This document shows, piece by piece, positions 1 through 10,604 of a stretch of 64,000 nucleotides of DNA. Source of the stretch: Siphonodentalium dalli (Eukaryota > Mollusca > Scaphopoda > Gadilida > Siphonodentaliidae). The notes beneath the pieces were generated by a model. The model did not search any database. It worked only from the letters and a program-made list of their open reading frames with translations, and had not been told where the DNA came from. The stretch is from assembly GCA_032622095.1 (NCBI GenBank), contig CP136065.1, positions 246,635,474 through 246,699,473 on the forward strand, written 5' to 3'. Position 1 is the stretch's first letter, and each line of letters starts with the position of its first letter. The translations under genes and the position numbers were made by a program.

Positions 1-1383
1 TGGCTTGGTATCCGTCGTGCGTGTGTGTGTGTGCGTGATTCGTCAACAATTTCCTTTAGCACGGGCTACAGTTCGTACCTTTGGTCCGATTATTATGAAA
101 TTTGTCATGGATGTTGACATTGACATGTAGATGGGAACGAGTCATTTTGGGGTCATTCGGAAAAAAAACATGGTCGCCAGTGGCCATCTTGGATTTCAAA
201 ATGCAATCCATTAGCACGGGCTACAGGCCGTACATTTCGTCTTATTGTCATGAAATTTGTCATGGATGTTAATATTGACATGTAGATGGGAACTAGTAAT
301 TTTGGGGTCATTCGGCCAAAAAACATGGCCGCCGGCAGCCATCTTAGATTTTAATCTTTGCATGACTAAATCTTTTGACACGGGCTACAGGTCGTACCTT
401 TGGTCGGATCATCATAAAATTTGTCGTGGATGTTAACAATGACATGTAGATGGGAACGAGTCATTTTTGGGTCATTCGGCCAAAAAACATGACCGACAGC
501 TGCCATCTTGGATTTTACTCTTTGTATGACTAAATCCTTTAGCACGGGCTACAGGTCGTATCTTTAGTCTGATCATCATGAAATTTGTCATGGCTGTTGA
601 AATTGGAATTTAGATGGGAACGAGTGATTTTGGGGTCATTAGAACAAAAAACATGGCCGCCAGTGGCCATCTTTGATTTCAAAATTTAATCCATTAGCAC
701 GGGCCACAGGTTGTACTCTTCGCCTGATCATCATGAAATTTGTCATGGGTGTTAATATAGACATGTAGATCGGAACGAGTAATTTTGGGGTCATTCGGCC
801 AAAAAACATGGCCGCCAGCAGCCATCTTGGATTTTACTCTTTGTATGACTAAATTCTTTAGCACGGGCTACAGGTCATACCTTTAGTCTGATCATCATAA
901 AATTTGTGATGGATGTTAATATTGACATGTAGATGGGAACGATTAATTTTGGGGTCATTCAGCCAAAAAACATGACCGCTGGCAGCCAACTTAGATTTTA
1001 CTCTTTGTATGACTAAATCCTTTAGCACGGACTACAGGTCGTACCTTTAGTCTGATCATCATAAAATTTGTCATGGCTGTTGAAATTGACATGTAGATGG
1101 GAACTAGTCATTTTGGGGTTATTCGGCATTAAAACATGGCTGCCAGTGGCCATTTTGGATTCTACTCTTTGCATGACTAAAGCTATCAAATGTTGGAAAA
1201 CATAGCCGCCAGCAACCATCTTAGATTTTACTTTTATATACATGTATATATATATATCTCTTCATTTTGATAAACTAGTATTAGACATTCAACTTTCCAC
1301 ATTCCTAATCACTCCATCGACAGTAACACATTAAATTATTCCCTTTCCAAGTTGAGTTACAGTGTCATTGACACTTTCATTGT
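1..1383 (+). repeat. Pearl-like tandem element with 483-bp three-monomer periodicity
   Basis: Seven monomers share the phrase CACGGGCTACAG, starting near 60, 215, 379, 543, 698, 862 and 1026. Spacings are 155, 164, 164, 155, 164, 164, so every third monomer lies exactly 483 bp apart, which makes a trimeric higher-order repeat. The array decays at about 1180-1240. The element appears to end at 1352-1383 with GAGTTACAGTGTCATTGACA followed by CTTTCATT, a small hairpin (AGTGTCA/TGACACT) that also ends the related copy at 36918-37446. Its head is probably left of the window. Resemblance to bivalve pearl/Helitron-associated elements is inference from architecture. Confidence 0.75.
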
Positions 1384-1506
1384 AATACTTCTTGGAAGTA
1401 TAATCGGATTCCCTGTTATTCAGTTAAGACTACAGATTGTGAAGCTTTTTCAATATTCTGATTTTAATAAGACTGACCTGTATCTAACCTTATTCTGTTA
1501 TTTTAG

Positions 1507-1662
1507 TGCTCCTTACCTGTCAATTAATGAGGACTCCTCCTGTCTCAAAGGAAACTACGAGAAAGTGAAAGTGTTGGAAGAGAAGAAAGTGAAGAATGTG
1601 ATTCAGGCGGTAATCAGCTTTGACAACCTTGTCTGTGTCATCCACTTCCAGTATGAAACGAG
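1507..1662 (+). CDS. Gene 1, internal exon (unrecognised protein)
   Basis: This is an internal coding exon of a gene whose 5' part lies left of the window. It is bounded by acceptor ATTTTAG|TG and donor CGAG|GTAGGT. Read from the third base of a split codon it encodes about 51 residues beginning APYLSINEDSSC and ending IHFQYE, with alternating hydrophobic residues suggesting beta strands. It ends with two bases (AG) of a codon that the next exon completes to AGT (Ser), so the phases agree. I do not recognise the family. It lies only 124 bp downstream of a pearl-like element terminus. Confidence 0.65.
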
Positions 1663-2202
1663 GTAGGTTCATGTAAACACTTTCGATACTAGATGGATTC
1701 TTTCATCCAGCTATAAATAGATAGAGCCGTACAGTTTTGGGACGGGAAGTGATTATCGCACTCTAGATTTTTTGTTAATTATGAGAAGTTTTTTTGATGG
1801 AAATTAATTCATTATTTTGCAGCAATGTTGGAATCGCAAAAATAAGATATTCTTGTTATGTTGCCTGTAGTAACGCCATGATATAGCTTGCCGCAATAAA
1901 ACATCAGGATCGCTCTAGCCTCGTCGTTCGAGGAATGAAATCTGAATTCTGTTGAAAATTACCACACAGTTGAAAGTCATTGCTTTTAGTGAGAATACAA
2001 CAATGGGTATATAATAAAAGTATACATCATCTCGGGAAAGCCTCGTCGTCCTAGGAATGAAATCTGAATCACAGTTCCGGAGAAGTAAATCTGATAAGAA
2101 TATCATCTGCTTTTAAAAGAGACCAGCTGAAGCCATCTGGGTCACTGTAACAGTCAAAATCGACACATTCTCTACCTATCAATTATCTAGCAGTCATCTA
2201 TA
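1663..2202. other. Intron sequence, nothing recognised
   Basis: AT-rich intron of gene 1. A motif CCTCGTCGTTCGAGGAATGA near 1919 recurs as CCTCGTCGTCCTAGGAATGA near 2041, a two-copy direct repeat about 122 bp apart. No coding or RNA signal seen. Confidence 0.5.
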
Positions 2203-2411
2203 CAAGCTTTGAAATAGTGTGTCTGACATTTGCAGAATGAGGTCATCAGAGGGTGAATTTAGCGACGATATCACGCACGATGGACTAGCATCACCAAAAT
2301 CACCCTCTGGGAACCTCATTCTGCTTAGTTACCTCAATTCAGGGTAGTATCACGAAATTCACCCTGTGGAGACCTCTTTCTGCAAATCTCAGACAACACT
2401 TTATTCAGGGT
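2203..2411. mobile_element. Palindromic MITE of the GAATGAGGTCCCC family
   Basis: The left arm starts near TTTGAAATAGTGTGTCTGAC, and the right end carries the diverged inverse ending in ACAACACTTTATTCAGG. Internally CAGAATGAGG and CCTCATTCTG bracket an imperfect palindrome with GGGTGAATTTAG/TCACCCTCTGGG arms. It is a diverged copy of the full element at 51068-51319. There is no coding capacity. Its mobility is inferred from multiple dispersed copies with inverted ends. Confidence 0.65.
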
Positions 2412-2743
2412 TTAGTGACACTATCCTGTGAAGTACCTTGAGCCAACTGGGATTTGGCGCTGTATAAGAAACCTGTTTATTATTTTCCTGCACTGTAGGC
2501 TATCATCACTAAATTCACCTCCTGGGGACTTCATGCTGCTCAGGCCTCAACTGTGGAAACCTAGGATCAGATTGAAGTTTCCCAGTTCAAGTTGGTGATG
2601 TTCACCCATTGGTCACCTCAATTAGTATGCAAATTATCCTCTGAAAATTAGGGTATATAGAAACTGAACAGTAGGGGAAAAGTAACTAAAAGCAATATTA
2701 ACTGGTTCACCCTCTTGGGACCTCATTCATTTTGTTTGATTGC

Positions 2744-3064
2744 AGTGTATTTGAGGCTCAGGTATATGATTGGTTGTTTTTGTTTGAATGCAGTGAATTT
2801 GAAGCTCAGGTATATGATTGGTTGTTTTTGTTTGAATGCAGTGTATTTGAAGCTCAGGTATATGATTGGTTGTTTTTGTGATTGCAGTGAATTTGAAGCT
2901 CAGGTATATGATTGGTTGTTTTTGTTTGATTGCAGAGTATTTGAGGCTCAGCTATATGATTGTGGTTCTTGCTGTGTATTTGAGGCTCAGGTATATGATT
3001 GGTTGTGGTTCTTGCAGTGTATTTGAGGCTCAGGTATATGATTGGTTGTTTTCATTTCTTGCAG
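2744..3064 (+). repeat. Tandem array of the gene 1 splice-acceptor and exon edge
   Basis: Seven units of about 42-48 bp stand directly upstream of the true acceptor at 3064. Each contains a version of TGCAG|TGTATTTGAGGCTCAG|GTATATG, that is, an acceptor, the first 15-16 nt of the exon and a donor-like GTATATG. The real exon begins TGTATATGAGGCTCCTG. The unit near 2974 has lost its CAG and another reads CAGCTATATG instead of CAGGTATATG. Each intact unit is a potential 16-nt microexon, and including one would shift the frame. Confidence 0.85.
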
Positions 3065-3144
3065 TGTATATGAGGCTCCTGTTACTGTCAAATGGTGTGG
3101 TGTCGTTCCGGGTAAACCGACTGAGGCTCTAGCTATAGAAGCTG
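3065..3144 (+). CDS. Gene 1, 80-nt internal exon
   Basis: The exon is bounded by TTTCTTGCAG|TGTATATG and AAGCTG|GTATGT. Its first base completes the AG left by the exon at 1507-1662 to give Ser, followed by VYEAPVTVKWCGVVPGKPTE and ALAIEA. It ends with one base, G, which the last exon completes to GTG (Val). The phase agreement on both sides is the main evidence. The exon's own first bases are copied seven times upstream. No family recognised. Confidence 0.75.
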
Positions 3145-3305
3145 GTATGTAACTAAATCTACAATCTATGATATTCAAAACTCATCATAGAAAGAGCGTA
3201 GCATGAAACATGGAATCATCGATCACCTTCATAATTAAAAACTTCCACAAGTTAAAATTCATCCTAAAGTCGGTCTTTAAATGTTTTGTTTGTTTTATCT
3301 ACTCT

Positions 3306-3770
3306 TTAACCCTTTACCCAACAGAACGGCCCTGTGCCAATGCATTCTCTTATATATGCGAGCCGACCATAGGTCGCCTCGCATATATAAGAGAATGCAT
3401 TGGCTTAACACATATTAAAAATGATAAAATTGTCAAAGAATATAGAAAAATATTATAAAAATTGTTAAAAAATGTAAGAAAAAATTAAAAAATTGTTAAA
3501 GAATGTAAGAAAAAATGGTAAAAAGTGTTTAAAAAAAGAATTTTTTAGGCCAATGCATTCTCTTATATATGCGAGGCGACCTATGGTCGACTCGCATATA
3601 TAAGAGAATGCATTGGCACAGGGCATAACTGTAACCATCACAATGTGGTCAATGAACCGGTTCCAATGATATCCATATTTGTATGGTGTTATTGAGACAG
3701 ACCGAAGATATTTTAGGCTGTTGAAGCTTTATTTGGCCGGTTTTGGCCGTTTTGTTGGGTAAAGGGTTAA
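3306..3770. mobile_element. piggyBac-like TTAA MITE, 465 bp, two hairpins
   Basis: The ends are TTAACCCTTTACCCAACA and TGTTGGGTAAAGGGTTAA, matching the TTAA target and CCC-starting inverted ends known for piggyBac transposons. Inside are two near-perfect hairpins, each CAATGCATTCTCTTATATAT followed by GCGAG with its complement, around the loop CGACCATAGGTCG. An A/T-rich spacer of degenerate AAAATTGTTAAAGAATGTAAG units separates them. There is no transposase, so it is non-autonomous. It sits in the last intron of gene 1. Confidence 0.85.
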
Positions 3771-3933
3771 ACCAAAGACCTCTCTAAATAAAAATAAAAG
3801 GGTGTTCGGTTTGGAGAGGTTTTGCTGTATCTGTACATTCCCCAATTAACTTAATCGTCAGTGAGTATTTAGTCACCATCAAATTTTCTATGTCTGTTTC
3901 ATTTTCGCAATCAGTATTTCATTTATTTTCCAG

Positions 3934-4190
3934 TGGGACTCGTTGTTTCTGCCAATGTGAAAAAAATGGACAAGAATTATCGGGAGAACGTTTATTACTT
4001 CAAGGACAGAGGATCATTAGCGGGCGTGTTACCGATGGTCGGGCCGGGTCCCCGATCATTCTGTGTGAAGCACCTCAACGAAAACAAAGACGTTAACATT
4101 AAGAACAAAGATTTTGGATTAGCGGGACTGTATTTATTCATGAATGACGGACATGGATGCATTGTGGGAGTTTTACTCCATGCTGATTGA
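3934..4190 (+). CDS. Gene 1, terminal exon with stop
   Basis: Acceptor ATTTATTTTCCAG is followed by TGGGACTCG. With the G carried over from the previous exon it reads VGLVVSANVKKMDKNYREN and continues for about 85 residues to GCIVGVLLHAD and TGA at 4188-4190. Notable segments are a YYFKDRGSLAG stretch, a GPGPRSF turn and a glycine-rich hydrophobic end GLAGLYLFMNDGHG. Codon use and the uninterrupted frame support a real exon. The partial protein of three exons (about 164 residues) is not recognised. A polyadenylation signal is not certain; AATAAA clusters occur at 4984-4996. Confidence 0.75.
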
Positions 4191-4273
4191 CATCATTTTA
4201 CAGTTGATCAGGGTAGTTGGCCTCCATGGTAGAGCACACATTAACTGGTGTTTTACGGAACATCAGGCCAGTT

Positions 4274-4890
4274 TTGCCTTAATTAATACTCATTGATGAA
4301 CGATATTGGCTGGCACTTTACTGATGTTTGCAGCGGCTGACGTTCATTCATGACCGACATTAGCTGGAATTCTATTTTTGGTAAGATTCTCAATGGAAAC
4401 AGAACATAATTCCACCATTTATTAAAAATTTTGAAGAAGCAGAAACTTCCTTTGAAATAAGTAAAAACGAACCCATGTTACACAGGTTACAACCGGACAT
4501 GTATGCGTGAAACCGAAAGTACAAAATCATTGAACTTAAGCCAAGCCTTGAAATAGTGTGTCTGTCATTTGCAGAATGAGGTTCCCAGAGGGTGAATTTA
4601 GTGATGCTACCCCGCATAGCGGGCTAGCATCACCAAATTCACCCTCTAGGAACCTCATTCTACTGAGGTGTAAGCAGAATGAGGTCCCCAGAGGGTGAAT
4701 TTGGTGATGCTAGCCCGCAGTTTTGCCTTAATTAATACTCATTGATGAACGATATTGGCTGGCACTTTACTGATGGTTGCAGCGGCTGACCTTCATTCAT
4801 GACCGACATTAGCTGGAATTCTATTGTTGGTAAGATTCTCAATGGAAACAGAACAGAATTCCACCGTTTATTAAAAAAATTTAAGAGGCA
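4274..4890. repeat. Direct duplication flanking a truncated MITE
   Basis: About 165 bp at 4274-4440 (TTTTGCCTTAATTAATACTC onward) is repeated at 4722-4890 with few differences, an offset of 448 bp. Between the copies lies a truncated palindromic MITE. The second copy joins the MITE abruptly at GCTAGCCCGCAG|TTTTGCC. This looks like a tandem duplication with a breakpoint inside the MITE. Confidence 0.8.
4543..4721. mobile_element. Palindromic MITE, right end truncated
   Basis: It begins AAGCCTTGAAATAGTGTGTC like the full copies at 51068 and 57701. It has one complete palindromic half (GAATGAGG...CCTCATTC) and most of the second, then breaks off at 4721. It has no coding capacity. Confidence 0.8.
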
Positions 4891-5964
4891 GACAGAACAT
4901 TTAACTTGTAAATTGGCAATTTTTGAGAATTTTTTTCTGGAATTACAACACGACCTAGTTTAAAAAAATCAATATAAAATAAAAAATAAAATAAACCAAC
5001 TTTCTAATGGAATATATTCCAAGCCGACCTGCCAGATAAATATGTATTGTTTTCAATACCGCACAAAGTCACTTCCAGAAATATTTGCAACTCTCTAACT
5101 TTTGCTGTGGAGATTTGCATGGATATGCCCATTCAAAATTGGTCACTTGACCTCCTACTTATCATAAAGTATCCGTTAATTAGAAATGTTCACCAATGGG
5201 GCCTTACAATAAAGCTGCATGCTTGTGATTATACTTCTTTTATACTATAACATCAGCCTTTATAGTAAGGTTCACCAGAGTGTGAAAATAAATTAATATC
5301 AGTCACAGTTCACCACTGATCAGTCTTCAATCAGAGGGAACATCAAAAGTTACGGATGGTACATTCTGTGAATGTTAATGTGTGGGTATTTACGGTACCG
5401 GAAATAAGGAAATGCATGACATGGAGAAATCCCCACAAAGCACGAATATTCAAAAAATTAAATAAGATCATTTTTTTTATTATTTTGAACGCCCGGTTTT
5501 GCTGAATCCGGGAGAAATTGGGTGTTATCTTTATTTGCGGAATTGTCGTGGCTATCTGGGAGTCTCTAACAGCTCTGATATTTATGCACATTCCTGGCAA
5601 TTTTTCTAACAAATCAATAATTATAATGTCTCGGGACTGCAATCCCATGCACATTTATTCAGGTCTGCACAGTTGGTCTGCACATTCAATTTTATCAGGA
5701 TTTCCACCCTGCATGTTTATTTGGAAAATTAGAGTACCTTAATGTTATCTGACTGCAGCAATTAAGCCATAAAATAGTTGAAAAAATTAATTGTTTGCTA
5801 CATTATCTTGGTCATCTAATATAATTTCATGACATAATTAAATACAATTCATTTCCATGTTAATGCCACATAGTTTTGCTTTGTTGAGAAGTATCGTCAT
5901 TTCAACCACTGCCATATCACATCAGTTTTATTAGTAGATTTATGAAATGAGTCATGGTGTCTTC
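4891..5964. other. No gene recognised
   Basis: AT-rich sequence downstream of gene 1. AATAAA-type signals at 4984-4996, 5208 and 5286 could serve gene 1 polyadenylation. Short open frames on both strands here have no recognisable motif. Confidence 0.4.
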
Positions 5965-6236
5965 GGAGGTCGGTAGTCCAGTGGTTAGAGGTTTTAGCTC
6001 GTAGCGCTGTGAACACAGTAATATGAATTTGCCGCCCACTGGTGGACTACTGAGTTTCTCAACAGTGGATTGGTTAGATTAAACTGAGTGTGACTGTCGA
6101 GTCTTATGTAATCAATCTTTATATGGAAATAAAATTTGGAACATACTTCAGAGATATTAACCTGAAAGATTATGTTCAGCTTTTCAAACATTCTAGAATG
6201 ATTTGTGAGTGTGAAGAAGGGTTGAATCACATTTAG
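5965..6236 (+). mobile_element. tRNA-like SINE copy
   Basis: It starts GGTCGGTAGTCCAGTGGTTA, a tRNA-type A-box region, and continues through a degenerate promoter into GCCGCCCACTGGTGGACTAC and a tail. The same modules occur at 47069-47470 (TGGTCTAGTGGTTAGAG, GCCTCCCGCCAGTGGATTAA, GGCTTTCGAGTCATACGCTC). The tRNA-like head with a non-tRNA tail fits a SINE, not a functional tRNA gene: no intact cloverleaf is visible. Confidence 0.55.
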
Positions 6237-6866
6237 TCTATAATAAATAAACTACTAGATTATCATCCACTTTTTTATTTTGGAAAATTTTAGTCAGCAA
6301 TACCAGCAGGCAAATTTTATTTGTTATATTTATTTCATGCCAATAGCCATGGACACTTCTAGAAACTGAAGCAGTCTGCTTCTTTATATTATACCATGTT
6401 CTTTGAAACTGACAAATTTAACCAAGTTTGAGTGGTTGATGAGTTATTATAATGGTACTTGAAGATGATCATCTTTTCCTGGCATCACTTCCAGCAACTA
6501 TAAAATTTCTATGAAACTTGTTTTGAAGGCATGTTTGCACTGCTGTTCCAAAACAAACACACAAGAAACATCTGGTGTTAGAAATAGTTTGTAACGTTCT
6601 AAATATAGCCACAGTTCATAGAAAATATATCAGAAAAAATATTCCTAGTGAGAGAATATCCTCTGACTCAAAATTATTATTTTACCCCCCCCCCTCCAAT
6701 ACAGAAAGTCAAGGGAAGAGATATTCCATATTCCAAGTTTAACACTAATGAATGAGAAAACAAATTAACATCAAAGTTATCCAAATAAAAAAAATTGAGG
6801 ATGGAGTGAGATAGGGTCAGGAGATGATCAGGATCTAGTAATTTTTTATATTTTCCTGTGTTTGCC
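6237..6866. other. No gene recognised
   Basis: AT-rich sequence with a C tract near 6686. No coding, RNA or repeat structure identified. Confidence 0.4.
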
Positions 6867-7204
6867 TTAACCCTTTACCCAACAGAACGGCCCTGTGCCA
6901 ATGCATTCTCTTATATATGCGAGTCGACCATAGGTCGCCTCGCATATATAAGAGAATGCATTGGCTTAACACATTAAAAATTATAAAATTGTTAAATGCA
7001 TTCTCTTATATATGCGAGGCGACCTATGGTCGACTCGCATATATAAGAGAATGCATTGGCACAGGGCATAACTGTAACTATCACAATGTGGTCAAGGAGC
7101 CGGTTCCAATGATATCCATATTTGTATGGTTCTATTGAGACAGACCGAAGATATTTTAGGCTGTTGAAGCTTTATTTGGCCGGTTTTGTTGGGTAAAGGG
7201 TTAA
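6867..7204. mobile_element. piggyBac-like TTAA MITE, 338 bp
   Basis: Same family as 3306-3770: TTAACCCTTTACCCAACAGA left end and TTGTTGGGTAAAGGGTTAA right end, with the two CATTCTCTTATATATGCGAG hairpins. The spacer between hairpins is shortened, which accounts for the smaller size. Confidence 0.85.
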
Positions 7205-7491
7205 CATTATTCATAAAAAGCTAATTAAGGCTTTTTAGGCAAAATAGAACATAGACTGCTACCAGTTCAAGTTTAAATTTTATTTCTATCTATTTTAAAT
7301 GTTAGTGATTTCATTAATGCAGTAACGAACTATTTAAATGTTAGATATTTAATTAGTTTTTGTACTAACTGTGATTAATTGATTCTGATATCAGTGTTTT
7401 TTGAAGAATTTTACATTTATATTTTTTATTCAAATTTAAAAGAATATCAAACACCAGAACCTTGTTGACTTTGTTTTGTATTCCCCCAATA

Positions 7492-7610
7492 TACAGTAAT
7501 GCCCTAAATAATCGACTCCTTAACCACAGCAGAATTATGGGTAACTTTTCAGGATTTAGTCGGAAATATGGCTTGTTGCCATTCATCGGAAAGCTCTCAC
7601 TAATGAAGTC
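7492..7610 (+). mobile_element. Single arm of a mariner-like palindromic MITE
   Basis: TACAGTAATGCCCTAAATAA begins one arm of the palindrome complete at 46516-46732. The sequence matches to GGAAAGCTCTCACT and then stops. The second arm is missing. Confidence 0.7.
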
Positions 7611-8194
7611 TTGTTTCCAATCAGTTATAACCGATAACTTTGAGATAGCTGATTTCCATGTGATTTATGAAAATAGTTATAATAATTATTACTGTAGGTT
7701 TTGATTTAAAAATTTCTAAATGGGTTGCAAATGAAAGCTGGAAATTAGGGGATCATTCCATGGATGGGTATGTTTGCAGGAATCAATTTCTAAAATCACA
7801 TGTCTCCCTGGGATAGTAATATAACTTCCATCTTTGTATTAATTCCTGAGTTCTACTTTTGAGGCTAAACAATGATTCATACACGTTACACAACTTCAGA
7901 ATAACGGAAAGTTTTTGAGTTTTACAATACATGTACCATCTCCATTTATATGGAAAAAGGCACATTTTTACCTGATAATGGAAAAAGTTATGGAAGTATC
8001 CACCCTTCACTGCTGGTAAGGAAGATCCATAGAATTACAACATTATCATTGAATTATCTTGATGTTGAAGCAAAACCAAACACTATTCGGACCGACCCTT
8101 CTGTTCGGTTTATAGAGGTGTTCTGTTTATAGAAAATTGCACTATGATCGGAATACTAAGTATTGTCGAATGCGTTTACTGAATTGAAACAAGA
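7611..8194. other. No gene recognised
   Basis: The 7205-7490 and 7611-8194 flanks hold no recognisable gene. Near 8075-8135 there is a repeat-like phrase (CTGTTCGGTTTATAGAGGTG) echoed at 9980-10110 and 3790-3825 as variants of 'TTCGGTTTAGAGAGGT'. Confidence 0.35.
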
Positions 8195-9175
8195 CATTAC
8201 TTTTTATACGCCCGTTTGAAAAAACGGCCGTATTCAGTATAGTATTGGTCTGTCCGTCGTGCCGTCCGGGTGTCCGTCTGTTAACCTGGTTTCCGGATGA
8301 TAACTTTAGTTAGAGTGAACCAAATTTAATAAAATTTAGTATGTGGGTTTATTAGCCGAAAATTAAGTTCAAGTTCGAATTTGGGTTCCGCCCGCCAATT
8401 TTCACCGGAGTTATGCCCCTTATATGACGTTTTTTGACTTAGAAAATCCTTGAAATTTGTTGTCCGGATGATAACTTTAGTATAGTTTATCGGAATGAAT
8501 CCAAATTTGGTATATTACTTTCTCCCACCAAAACACAGGTCAAGTTCGAACTTGGGTTCTGTCCGACCATTTTTGGCAGAGTTATGCCCCTTTTTCGACT
8601 CAGAAAATTCAGTTTTTCTTATGTTTTTTGGTTTCCGGATGATAACTCGATTTTGGAATGTTTATATGCAAAACCCGTTTTTTTGTGGATTACATATATC
8701 GAAATACAGCTCAAGTCCGAATTTCGTTTTAATCCGAAAATTTTTGCGAGAGTTATGGCCCCTTTTTTGACGTAATTTGACTTAGAAAATCCCTGAAATT
8801 TGTTGTCCGGATGATAACTTTAGTTAGAGTGAACCGATTTCAATCAAATTTGGTATGTGGGTTTATTAGGAGAAAAGACAGCTCAAGTTCGAATTTGGGT
8901 TCCGTCCGCCAATTTTCACCGGAGTTATGCCCCTTATTTGACGTAATTTGACTTAGAAAATCCCTGAAATTTGTTGTCCGGATGATAACTTTACTAGAGC
9001 TTATCGGATTCAATGATAATTTGGTATATTACTTTCTCCCACCAAAACACAGGTCAAGTTCAAATTTGAGTTCCGTCCGCCAATTTTTACCAGAGTTATG
9101 CCCCTTTTTTACCAGTTTCCGCCGACCCAAGAGAGGGCGTATTTTGCACGCCCAGCGTAGCTCTTGTTTTGCTAT
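8195..9175 (+). repeat. Pearl-like element, five ~171-bp core units
   Basis: The head ATACGCCCGTTTGAAAAAAC followed by GGCCGTATTC is a small inverted repeat, followed by TCCGTC-rich simple sequence. Five tandem cores follow, marked by GTTATGCCCC near 8411, 8581, 8754, 8926 and 9097. The tail GAGGGCGTATTTTGCACGCC is followed by CAGCGTAGCTCTTG. Open frames across it are repeat artefacts. The same head/tail logic recurs at 20815-21995 and 56262-56517. Confidence 0.75.
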
Positions 9176-10600
9176 GTTCATTGTTTTAAAGTGGTTACTG
9201 AGTGAGTGAATGTGAGTGCAAGAGAATGTGAGAAAGTGAATGATAGAATATATTTTTTTGTTGAGTGTGAGGCAAACGGGTACGTTCGTTGTGATTATTA
9301 TATTGTTCATATTATAATTAATTTTCTAATAAAAAAAAGTATTGTCGAAGCACAACCAACACATTAAGATTAAACTTCATTCAATAAAGTACCAAATAAA
9401 ATATTAATAACAGTTAAAACATGGTACAATCAGGTTTAATAAGAATTAAAACATAGTATAATAAGGCATAATGCAAGCATAGATAAGACAGGAAACATGG
9501 AAGCAATAAATTTTATGGTGATTCACGGTTTTTGAAAAGTGTCACTGCATGATAAAGTAGCATATGTTTTGTATACCCTTGTATATGCATTTCGATTTAA
9601 TTAGCGGTCTTTTGTTCGGCAAACGAATGATAACAGCAGGTGTCTCATTAGATAACTTTATGCTTATTTCACACATTGATTGAACAAAGGTGACCTCGAC
9701 ACAGAGAATTAGAGAACTAACATTTTTTTTACATCAATCATTGCACTGAGTTGGACTCTTGATTTTGCAACCACTGTCAACAACCGCTCCGAGATGAATG
9801 TAGATCAGAAATTTAAACTTATAAAAGATCCCCAGTCTACATCAAAGTCAACAATTTAAGAGCTCAGCATCAAGTATGTCAAATCTACCGCACGTCGTTC
9901 GGTTGGTATCACTTTCCGTGTTCGGATTTCGGAGGTAAATTTAATGTATTTGTTCACTTATGGACTAAAAATTCCATCCGATGTTCGGAATAGAGAGGTT
10001 CCGGTTTACAGCTTGGCAAATTTTAGTGTGAATGCACTTGGGTGAATTTGGGACTGGACAATTTGTGCGGTATGGAGAGGGATTCAGTTTATAGAGGGTC
10101 CAGTTTGGACGGGTTTCAATAGCTGTATAAAAGACATGTGTCGATGATATCATGGGATACAACCAATTTTTATCACACGCTTGTTCCTAGAATTGCAGTG
10201 TTATTGCTGTTAATCCTTTGTAAACGACGTTCACCTCAATCATGAAACTGGAACTATAAAATAAAAGCACCATCACACATGTCAAGACAAGCCCTATATG
10301 TACCTAAATAAACCTTGCAATCCTGTGTTTTTTAATTCACGGATTCAAGGACGGTGATGTGTATAATAAACACAGAATGACACATGTGTCAATGAGTTTT
10401 TTTTTATACGGCCATCGCGGAAGGATAGAAATTGAGGCTGTACCTCTCATTCTATCCTTCTGTGCTAACACTCGTGCCGTATCAACAAACACATTAACGT
10501 ACTTGTGTTTTTTGTTTGTTTTAATATTATTTATTCGGAATGACATGAGAACAAAACATGACAGACATGAATTAATATGAAAATATGGATTAACAATTTT
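9176..10600. other. No gene recognised
   Basis: AT-rich sequence. The variants of the TTCGGTTTATAGAGG phrase at 9895-10110 suggest an old dispersed repeat. A hairpin-like stretch (AAGGATAGAAATTGAGGCTG/TCTATCCTT) lies at 10420-10460. Confidence 0.35.
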
Positions 10601-10604
10601 CACT

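Noticed and set aside
2715..3026. 103-codon open frame of repeated LKLRYMIGCF
   Set aside because: It is the translation of the exon-edge array; the periodicity is at DNA level and the frame runs through splice signals.
3340..3620. CRISPR-like or rho-independent terminator hairpins
   Set aside because: The paired hairpins lie inside TTAA-bordered MITEs repeated across an intron-rich animal sequence; no repeat-spacer pattern.
5978..6050. Functional tRNA gene
   Set aside because: The A-box-like GTAGTCCAGTGGTTAGAG is present, but no acceptor stem or complete cloverleaf can be drawn, and the sequence continues into a SINE-like body.
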